Assembly (NCBI GenBank): GCA_023053575.1
Contig: JAKZAP010000013.1
Span: 19,811,689 to 19,875,688, forward strand
Direction of reading: 5' to 3'
Origin: Branchinecta lynchi
Lineage: Eukaryota; Arthropoda; Branchiopoda; Anostraca; Branchinectidae
DNA: 64,000 nt
Within the stretch, counting starts at the first letter, position 1. Each line of letters opens with the position of its first letter. The notes beneath the pieces were generated by a model. The model was not told where the DNA came from and did no database searches. It was given only the letters and a program-made list of their open reading frames with translations. Positions 1-10,935 of this stretch are shown here, one piece after another. Made by a program: the position numbers and the translations under genes.

Positions 1-644
1 TCTCTCGACAACTCACTATTTTGTGTCTGGAGGTCCATCAGAAAACCATCACGACCAGGTGGCATCATCCCACCAGGTTTCATACCCAAATCCACCGCTG
101 GCGACTGTCGCGCCGAGCGGCTGGACATTCCATAATTGCCACTAGGTGGACCGTCACGGTACATCATATCATCCTCCATAATGGCCCCCCGGTCCATTGA
201 CCTCTCTCGCCTTGCCATCCCATCCATGCTACGGTCCATAGACCGTTCACTCATATCGCGCGGGTCACGGTCACGGGGGTCACGGATTGGTAGAAACTCT
301 CGGTCACGGTCATGGTTATCACGGTCAAGGGAGTGGTAGTTTCGTCCTATGCCACCGCCACTCGACCGCGTAGCGGAGCGGGATCGGTGGTGGCTCGAAA
401 CAGGGGCAAGCCCGCTTGGTGGTCCGCGTCTTTCCATAGAATCCATAGGCGATATCTCGTTATCCGCTTCCAAGTAATTACTATGATTCACTAGGTCGTT
501 ATGCAGTGGCGAGTTTAAATGCCCTCTTCCATAGTTCGGACTCCCCCTCACATCGTTTCTACCTTTATCGTCACGAAAATCACGTCTTGTGGGCCTGGGG
601 GATCGCCCGCTCTGTTGCACACTGTTATACGGGTCACGGGACAT
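1..644 (-). CDS. ERC: ERC/ELKS/Bruchpilot-family presynaptic active-zone protein, N-terminal exon (partial)
   Basis: ERC/ELKS/Bruchpilot proteins are long coiled-coil scaffolds of the presynaptic active zone and cell cortex. Read on the minus strand, an open frame starts at the ATG at 644-642 and runs off the left edge after 214 codons. The N-terminal half is low-complexity and rich in Ser, Arg and Asp. Marker segments are HHRSRSATR, a Ser-Leu-Asp-Arg stretch leading into DREFLPIRDPRDRDPRD, RSARQSP, and finally FLMDLQTQNSELSR at the boundary where family members enter the coiled coil. As I remember it, the N-terminus of insect Bruchpilot has the same order (HHRSRS, SLDR, REFIPIR, RSARQSP, L.DLQ.QN). 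The start was chosen because TGA lies in frame seven codons upstream. The coiled-coil body must lie in exons to the left of the window. An upstream 5' UTR exon cannot be excluded. Confidence 0.85.
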   Translation of the reverse strand, partial: MSRDPYNSVQQSGRSPRPTRRDFRDDKGRNDVRGSPNYGRGHLNSPLHNDLVNHSNYLEADNEISPMDSMERRGPPSGLAPVSSHHRSRSATRSSGGGIGRNYHSLDRDNHDRDREFLPIRDPRDRDPRDMSERSMDRSMDGMARRERSMDRGAIMEDDMMYRDGPPSGNYGMSSRSARQSPAVDLGMKPGGMMPPGRDGFLMDLQTQNSELSR

Positions 645-1926
645 CACCACCGGGCTTGGGTATCATATTTACATGGATAAAATATCCCGCTCCTCACGTA
701 GTCAATACATACGGGTAACTGATCTGTAGACCTACATCTGGAGACACGCTCGTTCCAGTCGGAGAGAGCGGTTGCGCGCCCTTCGATCAATGCAGGGAAG
801 ACTCGGAGATTTTTTGGAAATTTCTCCTAGATTAGCTGTTGTTACATTTTCCCACGTTTTGTGACTGGTCGTTGTTATTGTTAGCGGATTACTTGGGACA
901 AGATGTCAATGTAAAATAAAGAATGTCTAGGTTTGTAGGCAGTATCGAAAATCAATAACTGCCCTAGGTCATAGAACAACAAGACCTTGATTCTCAACAA
1001 GAGCAATTGTTTCGACGGATCCCAAAAATACTTTTACTATGTTATGTATTGCTTCACTGTGATTAAAAAGCGGGTGACAAATAAAAAATTGATAAAACAG
1101 ACGAATCGCAGAAAATCGCTGAAAAAAATGGGGACTGACATATTTCTGAGCTTTTTCAGAACCCGTGGATATGTAATATAATCCTTCCGGACCCTTTGGC
1201 CATAAACAATACGTAATTTTGTTCACCGAAAATAACACCTGTTCACGGAAAATAATTTCGAACCAATAGCTTATTCGGGATTATGTGTAACTACGGAATC
1301 TCCATAAATATGCCGAAGAGTTCCCGCATCGAAAAATTACCAAATAATTTCAGTAAATCTTCTCACCAAGTTCGTGACAACTACCGAATACTGGCAGTTA
1401 TACTGAATCCCCGTCATTATACCGAAGAGATTTGTACAGATAGCCTATTTAGAATTTTGTATAACTACCGAATCCCCGTAAATATAGCGTGCTATCGAAA
1501 AAATACCGAACAATTTGTGTACAGACGGATGGACAGGACTGTCCATCCGAGGTGAGTAGTTCTTCCCTACTCGATCGTGCCTTTTTCCAGTGTCCCAACC
1601 TTCCAACCAGTTTTATTGGAGAACTCATCACTATATTTCGAAGCCTCTTCTCTTCTTTAAATGTCGAGTCAAAGTCCCACTAAGAACTCGGCCGTACTCG
1701 AGATGAGCCACGAATTTTCTCTCTCTAAAAAAAAGTAATAAAGTATTTCCAGACGTAAATCAACCAATATAGTAAACCTTTTCATAACAGAACAATCAAA
1801 TTATAGGGTGAAGAAGCCTATAGCAGCGCCAAACCTCCTCGAAATGTGTATCGAGCAAAATCAACTATAGCTTTTAGAGGCGAACCGTGGACCTTCGTAT
1901 CTTAGCACTCTACCTCATTCTGTTAC
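645..1926. other. ERC upstream region, no gene seen
   Basis: This probably holds the 5' UTR and promoter side of the ERC exon. I see no TATA box or further exon. About 968-1030 weakly resembles the inner end of the GGATCCC repeat family (an AACAAGACC start, then GGATCCCAAAAAT). About 1280-1520 holds loose local repeats of the type ACTACCGAATnCCCGT. Reading frames here are short and overlap on both strands. Confidence 0.4.
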
Positions 1927-2180
1927 AGTGCGAACACACGATCAGGATTGGGAGCTCCATATGGATTCCATATGGAAAAGTTGAAAAAATTTCAACTTAA
2001 ACAAAAAATTTCACTATTAAAGTGCGAACACACGCCGAGGATTTCCCGGCCGGATTTCCTGCACTTTCGTCATCAAGTTGAAAAAATTTCAACTTTTCCA
2101 TATGGAAGTGATGATGGTGCCATAAATCCGGGCAGGAATTCCCACCCGGGAGCTTCCGATCCTCATCGTGTGTTCGCACT
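1927..2180. mobile_element. MITE with GTGCGAACACACG terminal inverted repeats
   Basis: The left end AGTGCGAACACACGATCAGG and the right end, read in reverse complement (AGTGCGAACACACGATGAGG), form inverted repeats of about 32 bp. An internal copy of the same end lies near 2020, and the inner part holds palindromic CATATGG and GTTGAAAAAATTTCAAC pieces. A second, partial copy of the end begins at about 2345. No coding capacity. Confidence 0.6.
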
Positions 2181-2181
2181 A

Positions 2182-2338
2182 CACTGTAAACAGTTTCTCC
2201 GAATAAGGATGCAGTATTTGCTACTGGGATTAATCTTATCTCTATTGGGATAAAATTAATCCGAATTAGGGATAATCCTATCTCAATAAAGACAAGATTA
2301 ATCCCAGTAGCAAATACTGCAAGATTTTTTTTACAGTG
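2182..2338. mobile_element. Palindromic TA-flanked MITE (CACTGTAAA ends)
   Basis: The element starts CACTGTAAA and ends TTTACAGTG, with TA on each side, as expected for a Tc1/mariner-type target. Long inner arms (GCAGTATTTGCTACTGGGAT and its complement at 2298-2322) make it almost a perfect hairpin. A solo end of the same family lies at about 3345-3393. It sits directly between two copies of the GTGCGAACACACG MITE ends. Confidence 0.6.
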
Positions 2339-2849
2339 TATTAAGGTGCGAACACACGATCAGGATCGAGAGCTCCCGGTCCGGACTGCCCGGATTTATG
2401 GCACCATCATCACTTCTACTAAATTTCCGGTCTGTGCAGGGTTCCGGGCAGAGCAAAACAACACTGGGGAATAGTGCCAATACCTCTATGATTTCCATGC
2501 TTTGCAAATGTAAAATACTCATAGCGCCATCCACTACGATTGCAGCATTTAAAGCGAGACACACTTTCGGGTTCAGACATTTCTAGTAAAGCAAAGGCGA
2601 GCTCTGCACACACCAAGAAAACAATGGAGGCTGTATCTTTTTTTGTTCAGGATATCAAGTTATTGGAGCCAGCGCTGGTGAAAGACTGATTGAGTTCCAG
2701 CAGATAGATTGCTAATATTGCTAGTGGTTCATGCTATTCGAGTGTGTGTCAATTTTGTCAAGTCTTGGAGCTACTCCCTAGTGTTATTTTGCTCTAGTTC
2801 GGGGCCTACTGCTTGTATATTGATTCACCGTGAATTACTCCTAAATCGA

Positions 2850-3126
2850 GAGCGTGTTACATCCTACTTACCCTAGTTACTACGCAAGGCTGGAACGATT
2901 TTTCTATTTTCCAGCAGGATCTCACGCCAGGGGTGAATCCGACCAATCACCTTACAGAGATGCGTAGTTACTACGCTTACCACGCTCCCGAGCATGGTAA
3001 GCAAATAGTAATTATTAGTTACTATTCTGACAAGGCTGGAACGCTCAGCGTAGTAACTTTTCGTGAAGATGGAACAGAAATAGTAACTAATAGTAACTAT
3101 TGTTAGAAGGGTGGAACACGCTCCGA
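2850..3126 (-). mobile_element. MITE with GAGCGTGTTCCACCCT ends, copy 1
   Basis: The right end GGGTGGAACACGCTC is the complement of the left GAGCGTGTTACATCC. The inside is rich in AGTTACTA/TAGTAACT palindromes and contains TTACCATGCTCGGGAGCG on the complementary strand. The same sequence, in opposite orientation, forms the copy at 13587-13892, and a degenerate copy lies near 20690. No gene. Confidence 0.6.
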
Positions 3127-3441
3127 GTCTATAGTCAAACTAGAAAAAAGTTTTTATTTCTAGCATCGTATTCCGAGGGAACTGCTCGGCAGGCATGTTC
3201 TTTGCCTGTAAACTGTAAAAACCTGTTATGCATCAGTCCAGAAAATATTTGTTTTCGCCCCTTGGTTTGAAACCCCTCCCCCAACCCTAAATACAGGGCT
3301 ACCGGTCTGCGAACGTGACCTCGCTGTAAGAAGTTTCGCTGTAAGAAAATTAATCCCAGTAGCAAATACTGTAAGATTTTTTTTTACAGTGTTGTAGTAA
3401 AGGATCCTTACTCCAAGTCTGGAACAATATATCTCAACCAG

Positions 3442-3925
3442 TCTACCACAAATCCCTGATTTTTGGATACCCTATGCCAAACGCTGGATATATCTAGCAT
3501 TTGGCATAGCCTATGCCTAACGCTGGATACCCTATGCCAAACGCTGGATATCTGTTGGTAACCTAACGTTGACCTACCTCAATATAAAGGAGTTCTAATT
3601 GGTTGATCTTTTAGCTTCACTCAAATCATCAATATTTTATTCAAACAATGTTTACAACGGATACGTCAGCCTGACGAGGACCCTTGCCAAGAAGGGCCGA
3701 AATATCGCTGATGAAGAATCATAGCTGACGTATCCGTTGTAAACATTGTTTGAATAAATGTTTCAAAGTCAGCTTGGGCTCAAAGAATATTTATCAATAT
3801 TTTACTTTGTTACAGTATCCAGCACCAGGCATAGTGTATCCAGCGTTAGGCATAGGGTATACCAAACGCTGGACAAATCCAACGTTTGGCATAGGGTATC
3901 CAAAAATCAGGGGTTTGTGGCTGAC
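3442..3925. mobile_element. MITE with TTTTTGGATACCCTATGCC ends, interrupted by a hammerhead-type repeat
   Basis: Left and right ends (AAATCCCTGATTTTTGGATA at about 3447 and its complement near 3895-3920) form inverted repeats of about 40 bp. The inside repeats CCTATGCCAAACGCTGG in both orientations. The hammerhead-type unit at 3637-3800 splits the inner part and so arrived later. Confidence 0.55.
3637..3800 (+). repeat. Hammerhead-ribozyme-like repeat unit (Penelope-type), best copy
   Basis: Arms of about 34 bp (3637-3670 and 3724-3757) are near-perfect inverted repeats. Between them lie CTGACGAG (3671-3678), a hairpin CCCTT-loop-AAGGG, and CGAAA (3698-3702), the conserved hammerhead core order. 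Downstream, TATC is followed by GCTGA, which can pair with the TCAGC just before the core as helix I. Position 17 would be the C of the ATC triplet. Related copies lie near 6590, 9120, 29309, 32530, 48925 and 63315. Self-cleavage is an inference. Confidence 0.5.
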
Positions 3926-4019
3926 TGATCTCAACCCCTACGAGAGTTATCATGCTAAGAGATAGGCGGAAGGAAAACATAGGTATCCCGAAACTGGCGT
4001 TTGGGAACCAAAATTCTAA

Positions 4020-5110
4020 GCGTTGTCCAAATAGGTGATGTACGGTGTATTACGGCGTATAAGGCTTGTTACAGATTCCTCTTTTCCTCGGGGCGCGCTG
4101 TCATAAGGCGAATAAGAGGAAAATAGAGCTCGGCCCTATTCTCCCTTATGCAGAGCCAATCAGATCGCTTGGTTGGTTCCGCCAGCGGGCCGAGGAGAGT
4201 CGCAGCGTCGTCAGGGTTGCCAATGGAAGCACAACAGTTCTACTTTGTTGGAAGCTAAAGAAAAAATAAATCTTAAAAAAAACGTTTTTGTTCTATTACG
4301 ACTGCTTTTCGTCAGTTCGAGGATCAATGCTCTCCATCCCATATTTTAATAGCTCTTTTACAGTATAATTTGCGTTATATTGTAGTAGTACTAAGAACCT
4401 TTTCGGATATTTTTAGAGCTCGAAAGAGGTTCTTATCAACGACTGCTTACGACTGCTTTTCGTCAGTTCGAGGATCAATGCTCTCCATCCCATATTTTAA
4501 TAGCTTTTTTACAGTGTAATTTGCGCTATATTGTAGTAGTACTAAGAACCTTTTCGGATAGTTTTAGAGCTCGAAAAATTGTATTACCTTGGCAACACCG
4601 AACGCCGCATTGATAAGAACCTCTTGGGCTGTATTGAACAGGCGTGTGTATTCAAACGTAAACATCGCGTATAGCGTTATTCGGCTTATTACACCTATTA
4701 GGACAATGCTTAAGAGACAGGCGGAAAGAAAACATAGGTGTCCCGTCACTGGCGTTTTGCGAACCAAAAATGTAAGCGTTGTCAAAATAGGTGTTGTACG
4801 GTGTATTACGGCGTATAAGGCTTATTACAGATTCCTCTTTTCCTCGGGCGCGCTGCAATAAGGCGAATAAGAGGAAAATAGAGCTCGGCTCTATTCTCCC
4901 TTATGGAGAGCCAATCAGATCGCTTGGTTGGTTCCGCCAGTGGGCCAAGGAGAGGAGCATCGTCGCCAGGGTTGCCAAAGGAAGCACAACAGTTCTACTT
5001 TGTTGGAAGCTAAAGAAACAACACGTTTTTGTTCTGTTACGACTGCTTATTGTTAGTTCGAAGATCAATGGTGTCCATCCGTTAACTTAATAGCTTTTTT
5101 ACAATATAAT
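4020..5110 (+). repeat. Segmental tandem duplication
   Basis: A block of about 230 bp (4032-4262) returns at 4790-5016 with small changes. It contains CGGTGTATTACGGCGTATAA, CCTCTTTTCCTCGG and GCCAATCAGATCGCTTGG. A second unit, beginning GACTGCTTTTCGTCAGTTCG and ending in CTAAGAACCTTTTCGG, occurs at about 4300-4425 and 4447-4575 and, diverged, at 5040-5150. Short frames inside these blocks are not genes. Confidence 0.65.
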
Positions 5111-5150
5111 GGGTGTTAAATAGTACTCGTGTACTTCAGGTAGTACTAAG

Positions 5151-5447
5151 AATGCCCGGGCCACATTCGGTCACATCTGTACGTAATTTCGTTCGTTAAA
5201 TTGGTTATTACCCGCTCTTACGTTTCATCCTTGTTACACCGGTAACGAAGAAATTTAAGATTAGGTCAGCTGACTCTAGTCTGTGATTGGTCCAAACCCT
5301 CCAAAGATACGTTTCAAAATGGCGGAGATCGATTTTTCCATCTCGACTCTCTTGCGTTTTCAACGTCTTTTCTTCCCAATTCGACCGTAAGAGGGTCTTA
5401 TTACCGGCGTAATTACCAGGTGTGACTATAGTGGGGCCCGGGCAGAA
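5151..5447. mobile_element. MITE with GCCCGGGCC ends and AGAA target duplication
   Basis: The ends GCCCGGGCCACATTCGGTCA and GCCCGGGCCCCACTATAGTC (complement of the right end) form inverted repeats of about 30 bp. AGAA stands on both sides. The element interrupts the duplicated sequence TACTAAGAACCTTTTC, whose uninterrupted form is seen at about 4385-4400 and 4540-4558, so the insertion point is directly readable. Confidence 0.55.
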
Positions 5448-6589
5448 CCTTTTCCGATCTTCTTAGAGCTCGAAAAATCGTCTTACCACGGCAACACCGA
5501 ACGCCGCATTGATAAGAACCTCTTGGGTTCCTATAAAAACAGGTTTGTGTATTAAGACGTAAACATCGCGTATTAACGCTATTCGGCTTATTATACCTAT
5601 TTGGACAATAATTTACTGTCTCGGTTCATTCCTTCACACGCTGATGTATCCAAAGAGGCAGCGGGGAAAACTGTGCCAATCTGAGCAAATGTCTGAAGTT
5701 TTCGTCAAAATAATGTTTGTTTGCGAAAGACTGGAACACGACATGGACGGCAAATGAAATAGGATATTGGGTTCTACAGCCAGTACTGAAAATCAATAGG
5801 GCGAATGGAAGAATGACTAACTAAATGGTCTACGGCATGCGACGACGGGATTCCAATCTTTAGAAGTACCTGTATTGTCTCTGCTCATGGAACCATGTAC
5901 TGACGGAATGAGAGGGGCGAATCGAACCAGTCTCAACAGAGGCTCGAGACTTTTGTCAAAAAACTGTTCAGACTTGGAAACGATTTTCCCTACGAACTTT
6001 TACAAATTGAAAATGCTTGTTCTCTGTGTGAAAAAAATTCTTCTCGCAGTCTTGAAATAGAATTTCTATCCTTTTTCGGTGTCTTTTTTTTAATTCTTCT
6101 TCCCTTTTATGTTTTTTTTTTGTTTACGTTGAGTTGCATCATCACCGTACCAGACTTTGGAGGTTTAGGACCAGGTTCATTTGAATAGAAATTAACTGTA
6201 GTGTAAATCGATAGAGGAAGTAGTTGCTAAGTATTTTTCTTATATTTAAGGAGGTTCCCTACAATCTACGTTTCAGCGGGGAACTCATTTATCCCTCCTG
6301 GGACCTCCAGGGCCTTAAAACTATAGTGTATAGGCCTACACGTGGTAATAATAAGTGGAATAATAATAGTAATAAAGGAACCTGGACGTCAAACGAAAGA
6401 ACGTTGGGCTAGTCAAAAAGACTTCAAGGTTCAAATCTTTTTTCAAAGAGGGAGATTCAGAAGTTTGTAGACCACGTAAACCGTCACTGGGGGCGTGCAC
6501 AGTGAAAACCACCAAGGGTTCCTTAAAGGAAAAAAAACCCACTAAACACAACTGAATAATTAAATATGTTTATGTTTTTAACTACAACA
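5448..6589. other. No gene seen
   Basis: The first 130 bases continue the AAGAACC-type duplication. The rest is unique-looking, AT-rich sequence with T-runs near 6085-6125. The reading frames are short and unconvincing. Confidence 0.4.
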
Positions 6590-6932
6590 AATATTCCTTC
6601 AGCCCAAGCTGACTGCAAATCATATTTGATAGTGCAAAACGGATACGTCAGCTGAATTTTATTTGAGCTATATTTCTGCCCTTCTTGGTGAGGGTCCTCT
6701 TCAGGCTCAAAACCGATGAGGTTGGAAAAAAGGAAACACTTGGTTTCCAACAAGTTCGTTTTTCCTCGAGCTCGTTTTCCCTTGAGTGGAAAACTTGTGG
6801 TTCCTAACAAGTTCGTTTTTACAACTTCAGCGGTTTTGAGCCTGAAGAGGACCCTTGCTAAAAAAAAAGCCTAGATATAGCTCCAATAAAATTCAGCTGA
6901 CGTATCCGTTTTGCACTATCAAATATTTTTAA
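6590..6932. repeat. Inverted pair of hammerhead-type repeat units
   Basis: The outer arms begin TTGATAGTGCAAAACGGATA and end in the complement. Each arm carries a CTGAAGAG...CCCTT..AAGGG...GAAA block, facing outward in opposite directions. The minus-strand core at about 6675-6712 has CAGAAA instead of CGAAA, and the plus-strand core near 6842 has decayed. No gene lies between the arms. Confidence 0.5.
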
Positions 6933-7334
6933 CTACACTTTAAACACGGTGTAAAAAAAAATATTCTTATTTAATTCTCTTGTTTAATTTTGATAGTAGA
7001 CCAAAGTTTGTTCGAGTATTCTTATTCTTCTCTTCCTTCAGACTGACCCTATTCAACCCTATTCCTTAAATAACGGGTTAAAAAAAACAAAAACTGTTGA
7101 TTGTCTGACATCTGTTTTGAAATAGCTGTCACCAAGAGCTTTCACTTCTTGGAAGGCCAAGGCAGGGCCATTTATTTTGCCCCTTCCAGAAAGTTAACCT
7201 TAGTTTAGTACTCCTGTGCTCAATTTTACCTGGCATTCAGCTTTAGCTCTATGAAAAATGCGAGTAGCGGCAATTTTCAAGCTATGAAGACGTGACAGTG
7301 TCACTCAAGTTATTAAGGAGATATTTGGTGTAAA

Positions 7335-7348
7335 ATGGGAGTTGCTGT
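7335..7348 (+). CDS. MED20: MED20 exon 1 (start codon, 14 nt)
   Basis: This tiny exon supplies ATG GGA GTT GCT GT and is followed by the donor GTAAGA. The two leftover bases join the first base of exon 2 to make a Val codon. The resulting start, MGVAVLQIFPVSEG, has the same length and pattern as the start of vertebrate MED20. It is far too short to find by reading-frame length; the support is the exact phase match and the family spacing. Confidence 0.75.
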
Positions 7349-7654
7349 GTAAGAATATATTACTCTAACAACTCATAAGTAACCATGGTTTTACTCCTTG
7401 TGATTTTCTAGCTTCTTACCATGCCTTATTTTTTTGTTTCGTTTTTTACTAGGCTTGCTTACACTATTTAGTTAGTGGCACAGGATGTCAGAGCTATAAA
7501 CATCAGCATTTGACATATAAGCTACTATACTGATGATACTAGATGCTATTTCAGTGAAAGTACTTTGATTCTGGTATAGTCACTCTGTTGTTAAGATTTG
7601 TCATGGTAATTCAATAGAAAAGGGAATTTCTCTGGAATTTCTCAAATGGTATAT

Positions 7655-7856
7655 CAGTCTAGTACACTAGCCCCTTTTCAGTCATGGTTCTCAAATGTCT
7701 AGCACCATGCCTGAGTGCTGAGGACTGTATCTTGAAATCCATGCACCATGCATGAATTTCAAGGTACAGTGCTCAAATGTCTGGCACTCAGGCATGGTGC
7801 TAGACGTTTGAGCACTGTCAAGCACCGTGACTGAAAAGGGGCTAGTGTACTAGACT
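7655..7856. mobile_element. Palindromic MITE
   Basis: The ends AGTCTAGTACACTAGCCCCT and its exact complement give a 29-bp perfect terminal inverted repeat. The inner half repeats GGCACTCAGGCATGGTGCTA in both orientations, so most of the unit can fold into one hairpin. It lies in intron 1 of MED20 and codes for nothing. Confidence 0.6.
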
Positions 7857-8057
7857 GTGGTATTTTCTGACAAAATCCCGTTTAGAAAAGGTGTATCCTA
7901 TTTAAAAGTGTAATTTATCCTGTTACGCAGAACCTGTAAGGAAGCTTCTCTAGGCTATGTACGGGCTTGACCTGAGCTATATCTCAAATGCGGAGGAGCT
8001 ACTTTATTTGAGTGCCTCACTATTCTCGCTTGAAAAAATATCCATCTTTTAGTCTAT

Positions 8058-8507
8058 ATGTATAAAAGCATTGGCCTGTCAGTTAATTATTCCAAAACTG
8101 AGTATCTTGTTTTTAATGGACGTGTTAATAACAATTCGATGTTGCGTTTAAATGAGAATACTGTTATACCTCAGTCTACCTCGCTTAAATACTTGGGCCT
8201 CATGTATGGTTCTGATATCCGTATGTTCAGAGGACGTATCTCTGATACCACTTACAGAGGTATGTCTATTGGTTACGGTAAAGCTGTTGCAATAAAGTAC
8301 ACAGTAAACAGACTGATCCTAGGACGCCTCTTCAGTGCTTTGGTCACACCGCACTTTCTGTCAATAAAGTACACAGTAAATAGACTAATCCTAGGGCGCC
8401 TCTTCAGTGCTTTGGTCACACCGCACTTTCTGTACATTTCTCCATTTTGGGATTTGCTAAACATCCAAGAAAAGGCAAATTCGGACAAAATATTATATAT
8501 TATGTAA
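8058..8507 (+). pseudogene. Non-LTR retrotransposon reverse-transcriptase fragment
   Basis: The frame matches the segment after the catalytic core of LINE reverse transcriptases: GLSVNYSKTEYLVFNG, then IPQSTSLKYLGLMYGSDI. The upstream polymerase motifs and the endonuclease are missing. A 72-bp block (8291-8362) is repeated head to tail at 8363-8434 with four or five substitutions, keeping the frame open but duplicating 24 residues. It lies inside MED20 intron 1 and is a dead fragment. Confidence 0.65.
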
Positions 8508-9119
8508 CATATTACAAACTGGCAAAATACCTTCTTGGACACCAACGTGGGAGTCTAATTCAGCCCTGTCGAAGAAGTACGACATTATTCGTGAAGTGCG
8601 AAACCATAGAGTGTTGTGCTAGATCCGAGGCTTTCAAAAATATGTACAAATCGCAGTTGACTATCCTAACGTATCTATAAGTTTTATAAAGTTTAGATAC
8701 GGTAGTGTTTTATTTTCTGTGTGTTTAATTCATTTTTCTTTCTTTCTACTACTCCGCTCTTTCATTTGTTGTATAGCGGGCGTCAACAAATTATCATTTT
8801 TATTTAAACACCCTGGCTTAGACACAGCCTGGCCTATGTGAAATTTTGCTATCACCTTGCCATCACCAATCACATAGTCTTGAACTTTTGCCAGGAGAAC
8901 CAACGGTCAACAGGTTTTCACCTATTCAGGCCAGATTCAGGCCGAACTGAGTTGACCAGAAATAGATCAGCTTGTTCCTTTTGTATAACCATGATAATAT
9001 TAAGAAATGCTGGATGATGCCATTTCTAGATTCATGCAAAATTTACTTTGATCAACAGCATTAGCAGTATTTTTTGGAAGTGCCTCGGGAAGCCATTTTG
9101 AATTACTTTGTTTCTTACT

Positions 9120-9345
9120 TAGAGAATACATGTTCCTTCAGCCTAAGCTGACTGCAAATCATATTTGATAGTGCAAAATGGATATGTCAGCTGAATTTTA
9201 TTAGAGCTATATCTTAGCCCTTCTTGGCAAGGGTCCTCTCAGGCTCAGAGCCACCCAAGTCGGAAAAACGAACTTATGGAAAAAAAACTTTTTTTCTAGC
9301 TCTAATAAAATTCAGCTGACATATCTGTTTTCCACTATCAAACTT
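9120..9345. repeat. Inverted pair of hammerhead-type repeats, degenerate
   Basis: The ends TTTGATAGTGCAAAATGGAT and the complement near 9345 match the family seen at 6590-6932. The middle is shortened, and the ribozyme core on each arm is damaged. Confidence 0.45.
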
Positions 9346-10935
9346 TGTTTCTTGCCCTTTGGCTTTGGCCAGAGAAAACTTGATTATGAGATAATTTCTT
9401 CAGTTGCTTAAAATGGTAAATGTAATGATATGACTGGCTGCTGCTTGTTAATCATTTGCTACCAACCAGTTTTCAAGGCGACTTCAGTTACTTGTTTAGA
9501 GCTCGATTGTGTGTTAGCCTAGATAAGAAAATAACCTGGACTCTCTTTTTTTCTCTTGGATTACTCTGTTTGGCCATTTTAGACAAACAATTTAGTCCCT
9601 AATGGAATGGTTCAGATCAGACTGTATCCTCAAAAAATGCACCACCTCATCTTTTAGCAAGTCTTTCACGAAGTCCGCAAATGCATGCTACTGCCAATAG
9701 TAATCTGTATAGCCACCCCACTAAATATAACACTGACAGGGCCATGGGCATTTGTCCTGAATTGTAGATAGTTAAGTAGTTTGCACCTTCTGACCCTATT
9801 GCAGCTAGGCTATGGCATTACTGTCATGGTGATACAGAGTAAACACACACACATTCTAGTTTACGTCAAAAGTAGACTGAAACGGAAAATGGCTGCTTTG
9901 GGAACAAAAGCAATAATCTTGATGACTAACTCTTCTTGCCGATGCAGAATCGCCGTTTATCTAGCGGAATAGCCGGAAGCGGAATCACAGCTGCTCCCGA
10001 ACATCGCCGTGATTGGTTAACACAGGATTGAGTTGTACGGTTTGAGTCGTTAGTGCTACGTTTTCTCGTTCTTCCCGAGGTATTTGGACGTTAGTCCAGT
10101 GGACAACTTTTGGCTGTTGTAAGAAAAATGCGGAATACTCACTTAAACGCTCTTATGACAGCTAAAGGAATTACTTTGACTCACCGCTAGTTGACTTTTA
10201 TCACAGCAAGTTGAAGAAAGTGGCACCATCTGAAGTTAAGTTCCCCTAAAACCATGTCTTTGGTGTACCAAGCATTGGGCCTAGTCTATGCCAGATATTC
10301 TTCAGTACTTGATTCGCCTTAATTTGCAGAACAGGAAAATCTAAAGGATAAATTTAAGCCTACCTTACTTTCAGCGATTATTTTTTAACTTCTTACTGAT
10401 TGTCATACTTTAGTTTGATTTGAAATGACACTGACAGCCAACTAGCTAACATAAGAAAAGTAGTGTAACCAAGGTGTACTTTCACCAGGGAGCTGGCTGC
10501 ACCTTGGTTCTCTTAGTTTTAATCCGACAGGTAACATTCAGGTTCCTGACGATGACTAATTTCAGTCATTCAAGTTTGAGGTAGAGAATTAAGAGAAATT
10601 TAAACCAGTACGTTCTGAGTTGGACCTGTGGAAGGTCGTTGCTGGAGAGCATGAAAAGTTAAGTGCCGTACGATATATTTGTGGACCTGTATTTCTCAAG
10701 TGTGAATACACATCTATGTTTTCTATAACTGATTAACGAGGTAGACACTAGTTTGCTTGCACGTTATTTTGTACCGTTAAGCATGGTCCAGACCGCTCGA
10801 GGTCCATGTGCAGAGTAACGTTGCATAAACAGTCCGTAACAGTGGGTTAACGTTTAAGGGCCCATAACAGCCGTTTAAGGGTTCATAACAGTAGCAAATG
10901 CTAATTGATTTTGAATTCTTGAATTCACTCTTTAG
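9346..10935. other. MED20 intron 1, no further gene seen
   Basis: Mostly unique-looking sequence. The piece near 9890-10080 (GATGACTAACTCTTCTTGCC, TAGCGGAATAGCCGGAAG) resembles about 25850-26010, so it is an old dispersed repeat. No exon-like frame with both splice borders was found. Confidence 0.35.
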
